A stretch of 64,000 bases of DNA from Argopecten irradians (GCF_041381155.1 NC_091143.1:29389331-29453330); one strand, 5' to 3'. Positions 33,169 to 45,766 are shown, counted from the first letter of the stretch. The notes: generated by a model not told the origin, from the letters alone. Made by a program: numbers and translations.

Positions 33169-34340
33169 AACCACCGTTATGTCGAATTAGATGTAAATAT
33201 CGTTATCAGGAATACTGCCAAAATGCATTTTAATATCTTACTTGACTTTGTGGGTAAATGTTGATACTAACTAACATAAAAGCTTATATTGATTTAACTG
33301 TGTGAAAATTACAGCACATAACAGTTTGATGTATTGATTTTTTCCTCCACCATAAATATTATTCAAATAGAAAAGAAAACAAAATACCAAAATCTCTTTA
33401 CGATCATTAGGCGTATTTCAATTGTCATTAAGTATCAGCTAATTGATGAACAAAATTACCCAGTCAACTACAATCCCCAATTATGAATATTGTAAATAAT
33501 AACCGTACTCGCTTTTGAATATTTCACCGCTGACGTCGTCGCAAATGTTCAGGATAATGATAAACTTTTAATTGGGATTGAACACCTCGGTATAGATATG
33601 AATATGGTAAGAATGAAGATCAACCGAGTACTGCTCCTTGTGAAACGCCGCGAAATATGTACATCAATAAAATCTAGGACTTAGCACAGATATCACAAAA
33701 TGTAATCAGTGTCAATTTATTGGAACTACGTTTTCATGTTGAAAAGTATGGAGGTCCAGTCAGACTAAATACTATCTGATAAAAGTGATTATCTGATATC
33801 TAGGCGGGTTGGTCGGGTGGTATAATTGACCTGCAGGTAGGGCGGTAGATTGTGCCTGCTGCCTAGCTGCAATATTGTAGCTCAAAAGACTTTAATACAG
33901 AAATTAGTATCGTCTTTAGAGCTACAATTGGTGCCTATTGCTGCTAATGAAGCCAAGTAATGATATATATAAATCATTATTAAAACATTTGTATGCATTT
34001 TATAGTTCTTGTTTTATATCACTTACCTACAAGGCAATACACACAGCGAGACAGTCGGTTTTGGGTTGGTTTTTTACATATACACAATAAAGGTCTTTCC
34101 AGAGGGAATTTATACGACTAGTCTTCAAATTGTGGACTCGACGTCTTGTGAGCGGTACGGTAGATATTAAGAAGGGTCGTTATGTATTGGTTTAGACAAA
34201 AATGCATGTATACGCATAAAATAATTGGAAGTCTACAAAAAAAAATATAAAAAGTTGTGCCCGAGTGAATTTCGGAGGCCGTGCTCCACTAGGACACATG
34301 AGGACCATTCATTTCGTATCCGACCGAAAGGTATTGTCGT

Positions 34341-34441
34341 CTTTGTTTGTTTGATTAATTAGCATCCTATTAACAGCCAGGGTCATGTAAGGACGGCCTC
34401 CCATGCATTCGTTATGTTGCGTGTATGTTGTGCGAGGTGCG
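34341..34441 (-). repeat. SINE-like repeat tail fragment (copy 1)
   Basis: From the CAAACAAAC tail (as tttgtttgtttg) to ttgtgcgaggtgcg. Only the last ~100 bp of the family. Its duplicate is at 40447-40550. Confidence 0.8.
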
Positions 34442-34884
34442 TATTGCAATGGTCTAACGCGAATATTGCTAAAACTTGTACACATGTGTAGTATTAATAA
34501 CACTTGTTTCTCCAACAATTTCGAAGGTAAAGAAAGTAAAGTAACACTGAAAATAAACCTCTTAAAATCAAAAGTTTCATAAGAGTTCATTTAGACGAAA
34601 CCTGGACAATCCAATCCTGCTACCAGAAACACGATAATTTATCATTTTTTTATATTCTTTATTTTGCAAATGGCAAAGGTGTCTCAAGGCCAACATACAG
34701 AGCCTTGTATAGACTATGAACTGATGATACAAGGACTACAGTTTTTTTCCACTATGGATGAAACCTGATGACTAAAATTTCATTTTAGCTGCTTAACCAT
34801 TCCTGACAATTGAATTAGGTTAAATTTTCCTTTCTCATATAAATGTCATTAATGTCACAAGCATCTTCTTACCAATCACTGCAA

Positions 34885-35372
34885 TTTTTAGCTCACCTGG
34901 CCCGAAGTAACCAGTTGTAACCAAATATGGCCAGAAATATCCTTGGGGAAGGGGAACAGAACTTGTATAAATTTTGGCTCTGACCCCCCGGGGGCAGGAG
35001 GGGCGGGCCCAATAGGCAAAATAGAGGTAAATCCTATAAATCGCTACTTGTCTGAGAGTTCTGCATCGATTGAAACCAAAGTTGACCACAAACATCCTTG
35101 GGGGAAGGGGGATAGAGTTTGTATACATTTTGGCTCTTGACACCTGGCGGCAGGAGGAGCAGTGCCCAATATGGGAAATAGCGGCAAATCCAATAAATCG
35201 CTAATAGTCATATAGTTCTGCTTGGTTTTTAACCAAATTTGGCCCAGAAACATCCTTGGGGTTAACAGAATCCGTATATATTCCTTCAGAAAAGAAACAA
35301 TGAACCTGTATTCAGAACATTCCTATGCATTACAATCCAGGTGAGCGATACAGGCCCTCTGGGCCTCTTGTT
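34885..35372 (+). mobile_element. Pearl-like repeat family A, internally deleted (copy 1)
   Basis: TTTTTAGCTCACCTGGCCCG start and CCAGGTGAGCG...GGCCTCTTG end. About 400 bp are missing right after the first 20 bases compared with 40991-41868, removing the inner half of the 5' hairpin and about two core units. Confidence 0.8.
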
Positions 35373-35580
35373 TTTTCCAATTGTAGACGCAATTTCAGAC
35401 AATTGTTACAGTTTACAAAATCACTTTTTATAGCAGAAATGACCTAGTCAATAAATGATTTGTTCTGATGACAGGCACCGCTTCTATACATGCAATTTCC
35501 CTTTCTACAATGTACTTTGGATTTGTTTGTGATGTATATATTTGGGGAGGAGAGATAGGTTCCAATATACCTCTCTGGCA

Positions 35581-36010
35581 TTTTAGGTCACCTGAGACGA
35601 AGTCTCAAGTGACCTATTCTTATCGCCATTTGTCCGTCGTCGTCCGTCGTATGTCTGTAAACAATTTACATTTTCGACTTTCTGAAGCAGTTTCAATGAA
35701 ATTTTGCATAAACCTTCTAAGGCATAAGGCCAATCAAAATTGCGAATTATATGGTCCCCACCCACCAGGGGGCTTTGGGAGGGGCCAAAAGGGGTAAAAT
35801 TGAATAAAATTTCAAGATTCTTCTTCGCTTACAGATGTGGTGGAATTAAATGCTCATAGATAGAAAGGTCTTAAGGTCCTTTACAAAAAATGTGAATATT
35901 ATGACCCTGGGGTCTCTCGTTTCCCCCTGGGGAGGGGGTTTATTTAACTATAGTTTATATAGGAAAACATGTTTTTGAGCATTATTTGGTCATTTGTAAT
36001 GAGACTGCGA
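35581..36010 (+). repeat. Pearl-like repeat family B, 5' end plus one core unit (copy 1)
   Basis: TTTTAGGTCACCTGAGAC with a terminal hairpin (AGGTCACCTGAGAC...GTCTCAAGTGACCT), a CCGTCGTCGTCC run and a core with ggctttgggaggggcc. No 3' hairpin end was found, so it is truncated. Confidence 0.7.
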
Positions 36011-36719
36011 ATACTTATAAGTGACGAACGTTACCATTAAAATTTTCATAAACCCGCATGTTTTGGGGGGAAAAAGAATCGCATTGACGAATTTCTTTAC
36101 ACCACTATATGCATCGTTATATGTAAATACACACGTCTGGAGAACCCATAATTAACAAGAAGGAATATCATGAAAAGAAGGAGACAAAGGAAACGGATAA
36201 AAACTTAAGCGCCCAGAGACACCAGCCGAGACAGCCAATTGACCAGAACATATTGATCATTACATTTATTTGGAACAGACAGGCATTAAGTTTGGACGTT
36301 TTTTGGGTTTATTTTGGTTTAATGATATCGTACCGCTTAGCTAGTCTCGAGGTGATTTGTATTGTAATACCGACATTTTTTTTGTTTTACATAGATGTGA
36401 TAATATTAACGAAAAGGGCATTTAGAAGAATACGAATAATTACTATGCCAGTGGGTGTATCTTGAATTAATAGACGCGTGCCTTTCCTCCCTTTAACAAA
36501 TGGCACACGGGACATTCACCGTTGTTTCTACTTTCTGGGTCAAATCCACACGCTATAACGAGGTTTTGAATGTTTTTCCTTCTTTAATGCTAGTTTTTCT
36601 ATTTGATTTATTAACAGCCAGGGTCATATAAGATAATTCACTGTTGTTTCTATACTTTCGAGGTCAAAAGCAAATGCTATAACGAGGTGTTGAATGTGTT
36701 TCCTTCTTTAAGGCTAGTT

Positions 36720-37125
36720 TTTTTTTAAGTTTACGTTCCATTAACAGCCAGGGTCATATAAGGACGGCCTCCCATGTATGCGATGTGTAGCGTGTATGTA
36801 ACGTGCGGTGTCTGTTTTGGGATGCTGCGGTATATTCGTGTTACATCTTCTTGTTAGTGGAACTCTTATCTTTGCTGTATCATTGAAACATGGTGCCAAA
36901 GATACCAAGTAACACACCCCATCCGGTCAAATTATACTGACAACGGGCGAATCGGTCGCTTCACTCCCGGTAAATTGAGGGGTAAGCAGGAGCAAAAACT
37001 ATCACTTTTATAGACTTTGATGTCCCTCGGATGGGGAACAGAAAATATTAGATCCTAAATGTAGTCGCCTTTTACGATCATGCAACAGGGGCTGCAGGTA
37101 CAATTCTAACGCATTACATGCAGGG
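36720..37125 (-). repeat. SINE-like repeat, diverged (copy 1)
   Basis: Tail side at 36735 (ccattaacagccagggtc) to head side at about 37125. A further scrap of the tail motif occurs at 36611-36632, so two insertions or an internal duplication. Confidence 0.7.
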
Positions 37126-37282
37126 TGCCGTAACAGCGACTGACACAGCTCAGAGTATCTTTAATTATGCCTTGGGAAATAGTTTGACTAATGTATAGCG
37201 GGATATAGTTTTAAAAGCTTCTCATTTCACCAGTTCTGAAAGTATCTATTTGTTATTATCATATTTCAAATTATAAAAGGCA

Positions 37283-37783
37283 TTAGTTATCTCTAGTTAG
37301 TCGTCCCGGCTCGATTCGATACGAGGAACCTGTTTCTCTTAGTATCCATAGTATCCGCGATACGAATAAGTTTGTTTCGCTGTTTAAGTTTGTCCTCACA
37401 CTCTGACAATACTTCTTTCAAATAATCAACTTTCCCGTTCTCCAAAGCCCACTGTGCTTGCTTTACAGTATCATGTATTTCATTGTTAAATAGGTACTGT
37501 TTCTTATTTCCTTCGTATTTCCACGAAGTTCAGTTTCAGTTTTCAACTTTTTGACTTCGGAAACTACCGTCTGGGACTGACCACGCACCTGCTCCTTCAA
37601 TTCATTCAATTCAATTTTCTGGCTTCTAAATTCACTCAAAATCTGTTTAAGAGTGGTCGAAACTTCAGACTCGCTTCCAATATGAGCACTTCCACTTTCC
37701 ATACCCGCATTTATATAAAATATACAATTGTTAATTCTCAATAACACGTGTGTCGCCTCTGGTCTACCCTCGCTGAATGACAC
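37283..37783 (-). mobile_element. Retroelement coding fragment, DIRS-like (tyrosine-recombinase) Gag-type, fossil
   Basis: Coding-like sequence on the minus strand lies between the two segmental-duplication copies and overlaps the end of copy 1. It has a charged, Gln/Glu-rich coiled-coil-like start (MESGSAHIGSESEVSTTLKQ) and a downstream stretch with RNKLIRIADT, which resembles the N-terminal ORF of DIRS-type elements. It is a fragment only and is broken. No reverse transcriptase, recombinase or terminal repeats were seen. The family assignment is tentative. Confidence 0.4.
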
Positions 37784-38515
37784 ACGTTGTACCTAACACC
37801 GTGAACTGCACGTGCAAACACCCTTGCGCCACCTCGCAGAAAACTCGCAACATAGGGAAAAAATTTCCGTCTAATTCGCTCCGCTCAAACCACGGAAATT
37901 TTATTTGATGTGACAAAACAAAGGGTATCTTTTGATTGTTAAAATAAAAATAATAAACAGACATGTTAGTGATTCGAACGCAGAACCTTTAAATCTTAGT
38001 ACCACGTCTCAACTATCTGAGCTACTCACACTTGATACCTTGTGTTGTTCCGATATTAATTCAAACGCAGTCTGGATGATATTGAATTAAATTATGTTAT
38101 CAATCACTTTTTCTCGTTTTTCGACACGAGCGTATCGGAGGATCACATTTTGGGAATAGGATTAAAATTGTATTTTACTACACTGAATAAAATGAGGCAT
38201 AGTAAAAGTTGGTTCTCTGATGGGCTCTATAGGGAAAACCCGAGCAAAAGTAGCAAATCGGACGATGATGCAGTTTTGTGGTCTTTTTATTAATTATCTA
38301 CTGCAATTAACAATCTAGGTTTTTTCCCAAAATATAATCGCTTATCTATCCGATGTGAATGATATGTATTCAGAAACGTCATATTTTGATATTTATTTTT
38401 CGATTTTGAAAACCTGTAGGTCGAAACCGGCCGATATACGCCATGCCTCTTTAATTTTCAAATTTTCAAAAATAGTTTTACTTTCAGATATGGCAGAATC
38501 AAATACTCTTCATAA

Positions 38516-39245
38516 GCGCCCTGGAAGTAGGGCGTTAGAATTGTACGAGAACAAATACACGTAACCGCACTTTTGGCCTTTAGTTGAGCGTTCGCCCCTG
38601 TGAGGAAGGCTCTGGGTTCTGTCCCCTGGCCGAGACACACCAAAGTCTATAATCTGTAGACTTGTCGTATAATTTTTCTTCGGAAAAAACCATCATATTT
38701 ATAAGTGTAAAAAAAAATAATATCTCGCTGTGAATTTGATACTTTATACGGTTCAGTTTTATTGTAGGTCTAAAGACAACACCATTATCTGTCTAAAAGT
38801 ATTTTGAGCTACAATATTGCAGCTAGAATCGTACCTTCGGTCACTATTGCATTAATCGTAAAAGGCAACTAAATTTAGGATATTATCTTTTTTCTTCTTC
38901 CTAGCAATCTTTCTGTTGAGCGCTTGCCCCTGCGAGGAAGGCTTTGGGTTCTGTCCTCTGGCTGAGACACACTAGTCTATAAAAGTGTTAGTTCCTGCTT
39001 AGCGCTTAGCATACCGGAAGTTGGACGACTGGTTCGCCCGTTGTCAGTATAATGTAACCGGGAAGGGTATGTTGCTTGGTGTCTTCGGCAGCATGCTTCA
39101 GTGATATAACACTATCAAAAGGGCAAGAGTTTCACTATTCAAGAAAACACAACACATTTATTCCATAGTGTCCCAAAACACGCATCTCACACACAAGACA
39201 CCACATACTCGGGAGGTCGTCCTTAAATGATCCTGGATGTTAATA
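38516..39245 (+). repeat. Fragments of the 530-bp SINE-like family (copy 2)
   Basis: Duplicate of 32441-33168: a deleted head at 38516-38650 and a longer copy at 38841-39245. Confidence 0.75.
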
Positions 39246-40446
39246 TAACCACCGTTTGTATTCGCGTTATATCGAATTAGATGTAAATATCGTTATCAGG
39301 AATACTGCCAAAATGCATTTTAATATCTTACTTGACTTTGTGGGTAGATGTTGATACTAACTAACATAAAAGCTTATATTGATTTAACTGTGTGAAAATT
39401 ACAGCATATAATAGTTTGATGTATTGATTTTTCCCTCCACCATAAATATTATTCAAATAGAAAAGAATACAAAATACCAAAAAATATCCTCGCTTTACGA
39501 TCATTAGGCGTATTTCAATTGTGATTAAGTATCAGCTAATTACAAACCCCAATTATGAATGTTGTAAATCATAACCGTACTCGCTTTTGAATATTTCACC
39601 GCTGACGTCGTCGCAAATGTTCAGGATAATGATAAACTTTTAATTGGGATTGAACACTGAGCCACGTGGAACACCTGGGTATAGATATAAATATGGTAAG
39701 AATGAAGATCAACCGAGTACTGCTCCTTGTGAAACGCCGCGAAATATGTATATCAATAAAATCTAGGACTTAGCAAATACAATCGTCAAGGGAGCCTGCT
39801 CAGATATCACAAAATGTAATCAGTGTCAATTTATTGGAACTTCGTTTTCATGTTGAAAAGTATGGAGGTCCAGTCAGACTGAATACTATCTGATAAAGGT
39901 GATTATCTGATAACTAGGCGAGTTGTTCGGGTAGTATAATTGACCGTCAGGTAGGGCGTTAGATTGTACCTGCTGCCTAGCTGCAATATTGTAGACTTTA
40001 ATACAGAAATTAGTATCGTCTTTAGAGCTACAATTGGTGCCTATTGCTGCTAATGAAGCTAAGTAATGATCATATAAAATCATTATTAAAACATTTGTAT
40101 GCATTTTATAGTTCTTGTTTTATACCACTTACCTACAAGGCAATACACACAGCGAGACAGTCTTTTTTTTTACATATACACAATAAAGGTCTTTCCAGAG
40201 GGAATTTATACGACTAGTCTTCAAATTGTGGTCTCGACGTCTTGTGAGCGGTACGGTAGATATTAAGAAGGGTCGTTATATTTGGCTTAGACAAAAATGA
40301 TATATAAATGCATGTATACGCATAAAATAATTTGAAGTCTACAAAAAAAATATAAAAAGTTGTGCCCGAGTGATTTTCGGAGGCCGTGCTCCACCAGGAC
40401 ACATGAGGACCATTCATTTCGTATCCGACCGAAAGGTATTGTCGTC

Positions 40447-40550
40447 ATTGTTTGTTTGATTAATTAACATCCTATTAACAGCCAGGGTCATGTAAGGACG
40501 GCCTCCCATGCATTCGTTATGTTGCGTGTATGTTGTGCGAGGTGCGTATT
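40447..40550 (-). repeat. SINE-like repeat tail fragment (copy 2)
   Basis: Duplicate of 34341-34441. Confidence 0.8.
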
Positions 40551-40990
40551 GCAATGGTCTAACGCGAACATTGCTAAAACTTGTACACATGTGTAGTATT
40601 AATAACACTTGTTTCTCCAACAATTTCGAAGGTAAAGAAAGTAAAGTAACACTGAAAATAAACCTCTTAAAATCAAAAGTTTCATAAGAGTTCATTTAGA
40701 CGAAACCTGGACAATCCAATCCTGCTACCAGAAACACGATAATTTATCATTTTTTTATATTCTTTATTTTGCAAATGGCAAAGGTGTCTCAAGGCCAACA
40801 TACAGAGCCTTGTATAGACTATGAACTGATGATACAAGGACTACAGTTTTTTTCCACTATGGATGAAACCTGATGACTAAAATTTCATTTTAGCTGCTTA
40901 ACCATTCCTGACAATTGAATTAGGTTAAATTTTCCTTTCTCATATAAATGTTATTAATGTCACAAGCATCTTCTTACCAATCACCGCAAT

Positions 40991-41868
40991 TTTTAGCTCA
41001 CCTGGCCCGAAGGGCCGGTGAGCTTATGTCATGGCGCGGCGTCTGTCGTCCGTCCGTCCGTCCGTCCATCAACATTTCCTTTAAATCGCTACTTGTCATA
41101 GAGTTCTGCATGGATTGTAACCAAATTTGGCCACAAACATCATTGGGGGAAAGGGAACAGAACTTGTATAATTTTTGGCTCTCACCCGCCGGGGGCATGA
41201 GGGGCTGGGCCAAATAGGGGGAATAAAGGTAAATCATATAACTCGCTACTTGTCCTAGAGTTCTGTATGGATTGTAACCAAATTTGGCCTGAAACATCCT
41301 TGGGGGAAGAAGAACAGAACTTGTATTAATTCTGGCTCTGACCCCCGGGGGCAGGAGGGGCGGGGCCTAATAGAGTAAATCCTATAAATCGCTACTTGTC
41401 CTAGAGTTCTGCATGGATTGTAACCAAATATGGCCAGAAATATCCTTGGGGAAGGGGAACAGAACTTGTATAAATTTTGGCTCTGACCCCCCGGGGGCAG
41501 GAGGGGCGGGCCCAATAGGCGAAATAGAGGTAAATCCTATAAATCGCTACTTGTCTGAGAGTTCTGCATCGATTGAAACCAAAATTGACCAAAAACATCA
41601 TTGGGGGAAGGGGATAGAGTTTGTATATGGCTCTTGACACCTGGCGGCAGGAGGAGCAGGGCCCAATATGGGAAATAGCGGCAAATCCAATAAATCGCTA
41701 ATAGTCATATAGTTCTGCTTGGTTTTTAACCAAATTTGGCCCAGAAACATCCTTGGGGTTAACAGAATTCGTATATATTCCTTCAGAAAAGAAACAATGA
41801 ACCTGTATTCAGAACATTCCTATGCATTACAATCCAGGTGAGCGATACAGGCCCTCTGGGCCTCTTGT
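40991..41868 (+). mobile_element. Pearl-like repeat family A, full ends (copy 2)
   Basis: TTTTAGCTCACCTGGCCCG hairpin start, CCGTCC run, core units near 41105, 41265, 41405 and 41560, and the CCAGGTGAGCG...GGGCCTCTTG end. The core units are more diverged from each other than those at 14597-15590. Confidence 0.8.
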
Positions 41869-42076
41869 TTTTCCAATTGTAGACGCAATTTCAGACAATT
41901 GTTACAGTTTACAAAATCACTTTTTATAGCAGAAATGACCTAGTCAATAAATGATTTGTTCTGATGACAGGCACCGTTTCTATACATGCAAGTTCCCTTT
42001 CTACAATGTACTTTGGATTTGCTTGTGATGTATATATTTGGGGAGGAGAGATAGGTTCCAATATACCTCTCTGGCA

Positions 42077-42505
42077 TTTTAGGTCACCTGAGACGAAGTC
42101 TCAAGTGACCTATTCTTATCGCCATTTGTCCGTCGTCGTCCGTCGTATGTCTGTAAACAATTTACATTTTCGACTTGCTGAAGCAGTTTCAATGAAATTT
42201 TGCATAAACCTTCTAAGGCATAAGGCCAATCAAAATTGCGAATTATATGGTCCCCACCCACCAGGGGGCTTTGGGAGGGGCCAAAAGGGGTAAAATTGAA
42301 TAAAATTTCAAGATTCTTCTTCGCTTACAGATGTGGTGGAATTAAATGCTCATAGATAGAAAGGTCTTAAGGTCCTTTACAAAAAATGTGAATATTATGA
42401 CCCTGGGGTCTCTCGTTTCCCCCTGGGGAGGGGGTTTAGTTAACTATAGTTTATAAAGGAAAAACATGTTTTTGAGCATTATTTGGTCATTTGTAATGAG
42501 ACTGC
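42077..42505 (+). repeat. Pearl-like repeat family B, 5' end plus one core unit (copy 2)
   Basis: Duplicate of 35581-36010. Confidence 0.7.
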
Positions 42506-43214
42506 GAATACTTATAAGTGACAAACGTTACCATTAAAATTTTCATAAACCCGCATGTTTTGGGGAAAAAAAGAATCGCATTGACGAATTTCTTTACACC
42601 ACTATATGCATCGTTATATGTAAATACACACGTCTGGAGAACCCATAATTAACAAGAAGGAATATCATGAAAAGAAGGAGACAAAGGAAACGGATAAAAA
42701 CTTAAGCGCCCAGAGACACCAGCCGAGACAGCCAATTGACCAGAACATATTGATCATTACATTTATTTGGCGCTGACAGGCATTTAGTTTGGACGTTTTT
42801 TGGGTTTATTTTGGTTTAATGATATCGTACCGCTTAGCTAGTCTCGAGGTGATTTGTATTGTAATACCGACATTTTTTTGTTTTACATAGATGTGATAAT
42901 ATTAACGAAAAGGGCATTTAGAAGAATACGAATAATTACTATGCCAGTGGGTGTATCTTGAATTAATAGACGCGTGCCTTTCCTCCCTTTAACAAATGGC
43001 ACACAGGTCATTCACCGTTGTTTCTACTTTCTGGGTCAAATCCACACGCTATAACGAGGTTTTGAATGTTTTTCCTTCTTTAATGCTAGTTTTTCTATTT
43101 GATTTATTAACAGCCAGGGTCATATAAGATAATTCACTGTTGTTTCTATACTTTCGAGGTCAAAAGCAAATGCTATAACGAGGTGTTGAATGTGTTTCCT
43201 TCTTTAAGGCTAGT

Positions 43215-43616
43215 TTTTTTTTAAGTTTACGTTCCATTAACAGCCAGGGTCATATAAGGACGGCCTCCCATGTATGCGATGTGTAGCGTGTATGTAACGT
43301 GCGGTGTCTGTTTTGGGATGCTGCGGTATATTCGTGTTACATCTTCTTGTTAGTGGAACTCTTATCTTTGCTGTATCATTGAAACATGGTGCCAAAGATA
43401 CCAAATAACACAGGGGTAAGCAGGAGCAGAAGCTATCACTTTTATAGACTTTGATGTCCCTCGGATGGGGAACAGAACCGAAAACCTACCTCACGTAGAC
43501 GAGTACTCAACAAAGCCGAAAGTTGTCACGAGAGAAGAGAAAATATAAGATCCTAAACCCTTTTACGATCGTGCAACAGGGGCTGCAGGTACAATTCTAA
43601 CGCCTTACATGCAGGG
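43215..43616 (-). repeat. SINE-like repeat, diverged (copy 2)
   Basis: Duplicate of 36720-37125 with a different internal deletion. It keeps a segment (aaaacctacctcacgtagac) missing from copy 1 and lacks another that copy 1 keeps. Confidence 0.7.
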
Positions 43617-44102
43617 AAACATCCACCGTGCCGTAACAGCGACTGACACAGCTCAGAGTATCTTTAATTATGCCTTGGGAAATAGTTTGACTAATAAATA
43701 GCGGGATATAGTTTTAAAAGCTTCTCATTTCACCAGTTCTGAAAGTATTTATTTGTTATTATCATATATCAAATTATAAAAGGTATTAGTTATCTCTAGT
43801 TAGTCGTCCCGGCTCGATTCGATACGAGGAACCTGTTTCTCTTTTTGCGTTTTATTTTGAAATAATCAAATTGCATACGTAATTAATAGAAGTACAACTT
43901 TTTTCATAAACATGAAAATTGTAAATTGATAAAAGTAGTTCTGTTTCTGTTATGAAACATGAATTTGACCCGAATTTGGTGTCTGAATTGTATGTATTTG
44001 CACTTGATTACGTATATATATTTATATTATAAAGTAAATCAAACAAAAACAAAATATGTGAGTTATTTACATGAAATATTTTACATATTCTGATGTTAAT
44101 AT

Positions 44103-44386
44103 CTACATAGAAAAGTAACTTTCCATGTTATTTGCATGATTTGCAGGACAGTGCTCACTGTCCGAAAGCTGCTTCGGAGAAAATCGCACTGCAATATCTG
44201 TATTTTCTAGTTTTTTCCCAACAGTTCTTGCTGTGATTGGGCCATTGCCCCTGATGAGGTCTATGCACAGATATTGTTCCTATCCTCGGTGTCCTCTTCG
44301 TTTGCATCCTTGGTTTCATCTTCACTAGTGTACATAGTGTAGTTTTCGTTACATTTCACTTTCTCTGTTGTATCATCTTCTTCCAT
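44103..44386 (-). pseudogene. Coding-like remnant of unknown family
   Basis: Two short minus-strand open stretches adjoin in different frames: 44261-44386 (41 residues, MEEDDTTEKVKC..., very acidic) and 44103-44279 (58 residues containing LIRGNGPITARTVGKKLENT). Residue composition looks coding, unlike the AT-rich surroundings. A SINE begins directly upstream at 44388. I do not recognise the family. It may be the 3' end of the same remnant as 45455-45760. Confidence 0.35.
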
Positions 44387-44387
44387 G

Positions 44388-44811
44388 ACCCTGCATGTAG
44401 GGCATTAGAATTGTGCCTGTTGTCCTTATTGCATGATCGTAAAAGGCGTCTCCCTTGACACCGCCTCACATTTGGCCTTCTGTTGAGTGCTCGCCCATGG
44501 GAGGTAAGCTCTGGGTTCTGTCCCCTGGCCGAGACACGCCAAAGTCTATAAAGTGGTAATTTCTGCTCCTGCTTAGCGGTCATTATAAGGGAGTGAGACT
44601 ACTGGTTCGCCCCGGCAGCATGCTTCAGTGATATAGCACTGTAAAAAGGGCAAGAGTTCCACTATACAAGAAGACACGACACAAACATACCGTAGTCTCC
44701 CAAAACACGCACCTCGTACCTCATACTCGCTAGACACCGCATACATGGGAGGCCGTCCTTACATCACCATGGCTGTTAATAGGACGTTAATTAAGCAAAC
44801 AAACAAATCTT
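44388..44811 (+). repeat. SINE-like repeat (530-bp family), internally deleted
   Basis: Head gaccctgcatgtagggcattag, B-box-like GGGTTCTGTCCC, tail AAGCAAACAAACAAA. TCTTCC occurs on both sides and may be a short target duplication. Confidence 0.85.
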
Positions 44812-44924
44812 CCAAATAGAAGGCTTAGTTCGGGCTGCATGGGTCATGTGCGTTGCTAGACTCTCAGGAATTCTTGAAATCCCCTCTAACTGTTGTAACA
44901 GCCAGTTTACGGATTTTTTTTACT

Positions 44925-45303
44925 ATTTCGTCCGTCGTCGTCCGCCGTCGTAAATATTTTTACAATTTTAACTTCTTCTCAAGTTCTACCTGTGCGATTT
45001 ACATGAATTTGTCTGAAATGATCTTATATGGTCCCAACAAAGTGTTATTTTTGGGGTTGATTCGAAATCCAAGGTGACCACCACATCCGCTATCTTGAAA
45101 ACCTATTTTGAACTTCTTCTCCACCAGTGCAGTTTGGATGAAACTTACATGAAATGATCCTTACATGGTCCTGATAAAGTGTTGTTACATTTCCGGTTGA
45201 TCCTAAATCGAAGAAGGCCACCATGCCGCCATATCTAATTAATTTCCTATACGACTGATACCAAGGAAGTCAGATGACCGTTAAGGCCCTTGAGCCTCTT
45301 GTT
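44925..45303 (+). repeat. Pearl-like repeat, third variant, 3' end
   Basis: A CCGTCGTCGTCC run, two copies of a ~115-bp unit (ttcttct...atgatcttayatggtcc...), and the typical end GATGACCGTTAAGGCCC...GCCTCTTGTTG. It lacks the hairpin start. Confidence 0.65.
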
Positions 45304-45454
45304 GAAGTTATTGTCATATCTGCATCTAAGAAAGCTTGTCCAACCACAATCGAAACTAAGTACTCTCTGAACCGTTTTAGAATCAAACTAATGGGATAAA
45401 TTCTGTTATCATATTCTGCATTTGTGGATGCTCTGGGTTTAACGGAAACTGCAG

Positions 45455-45760
45455 AGGAAGAATCACTGTGCTGTCTTCTTTTTGCTCACCTATGTTCAGT
45501 TTTTTTCTCCAGCAAAATCATTTTGATGAAATGAGGGCTCATCCTGTGGAACCGCCAAAGGTTCATTTTCAGGTTAACAATATGATCGTGACAACGATCT
45601 ACGGGACATACATGGTAGTTGCCCTTCCACAGTTTTGCTCTGTTTTCTAGAGCAGCTTTAACAACATCTTAGGTGGTTTTCTTATCGTATGCGTGTCGAA
45701 AACGTCTTGCCAGGTCCACAACTTTGATATCCTGGTTGTTGATAGGACGTTAATTATCAA
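45455..45760 (-). pseudogene. Coding-like remnant with a possible zinc-finger motif, unknown family
   Basis: The minus strand reads NQDIKVVDLARRFRHAYDKK, then DVVKAALENRAKLWKGNYHV and CPVDRCHDHIVNLKMN in one frame, with an interruption between the first two. C-x4-C-H with a downstream H (LWRFH) looks like a degenerate zinc finger. It is cut off by the pearl-like repeat on its 3' side. It may belong with 44103-44386. The source, host gene or DNA transposon, is unknown. Confidence 0.35.
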
Positions 45761-45766
45761 ACAAAC

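Larger units (their letters stand above)
31833..37340 (+). repeat. Segmental duplication, copy 1 (5.5 kb)
   Basis: Matches 37902-43843 in the same orientation, base for base apart from scattered substitutions and a few indels. The match begins TATTTGATGTGACAAAAC and ends CCTGTTTCTCTT. The largest difference is about 400 bp missing from the pearl-like repeat here (34885-35372). The contents are only repeats and unassigned DNA. Adjacent direct copies at this similarity are either a young tandem duplication or two haplotypes kept in one assembly. Confidence 0.93.
37902..43843 (+). repeat. Segmental duplication, copy 2 (5.9 kb)
   Basis: Second copy of 31833-37340, offset 6,069 bp at the left edge. 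It holds the longer form of the pearl-like repeat (40991-41868). It differs around 43405-43510, where the two copies have lost different parts of an embedded SINE. After 43843 the sequence is unrelated to that following copy 1. Confidence 0.93.

Noticed and set aside
34835-42293. Open frames repeated in the two duplicate segments (for example 35468-35797 and 41964-42293)
   Set aside because: They span pearl-like repeat ends and intergenic DNA, have no family motifs, and are present twice only because the segment is duplicated.
3584-44583. A recurring small 'protein' (MVCLGQGTEPRAFLTGANAQ...) at six places, on both strands
   Set aside because: It always lies inside the 530-bp SINE-like repeat, read antisense to the element, with truncated and diverged copies. 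It is a reading-frame by-product and not a gene family.
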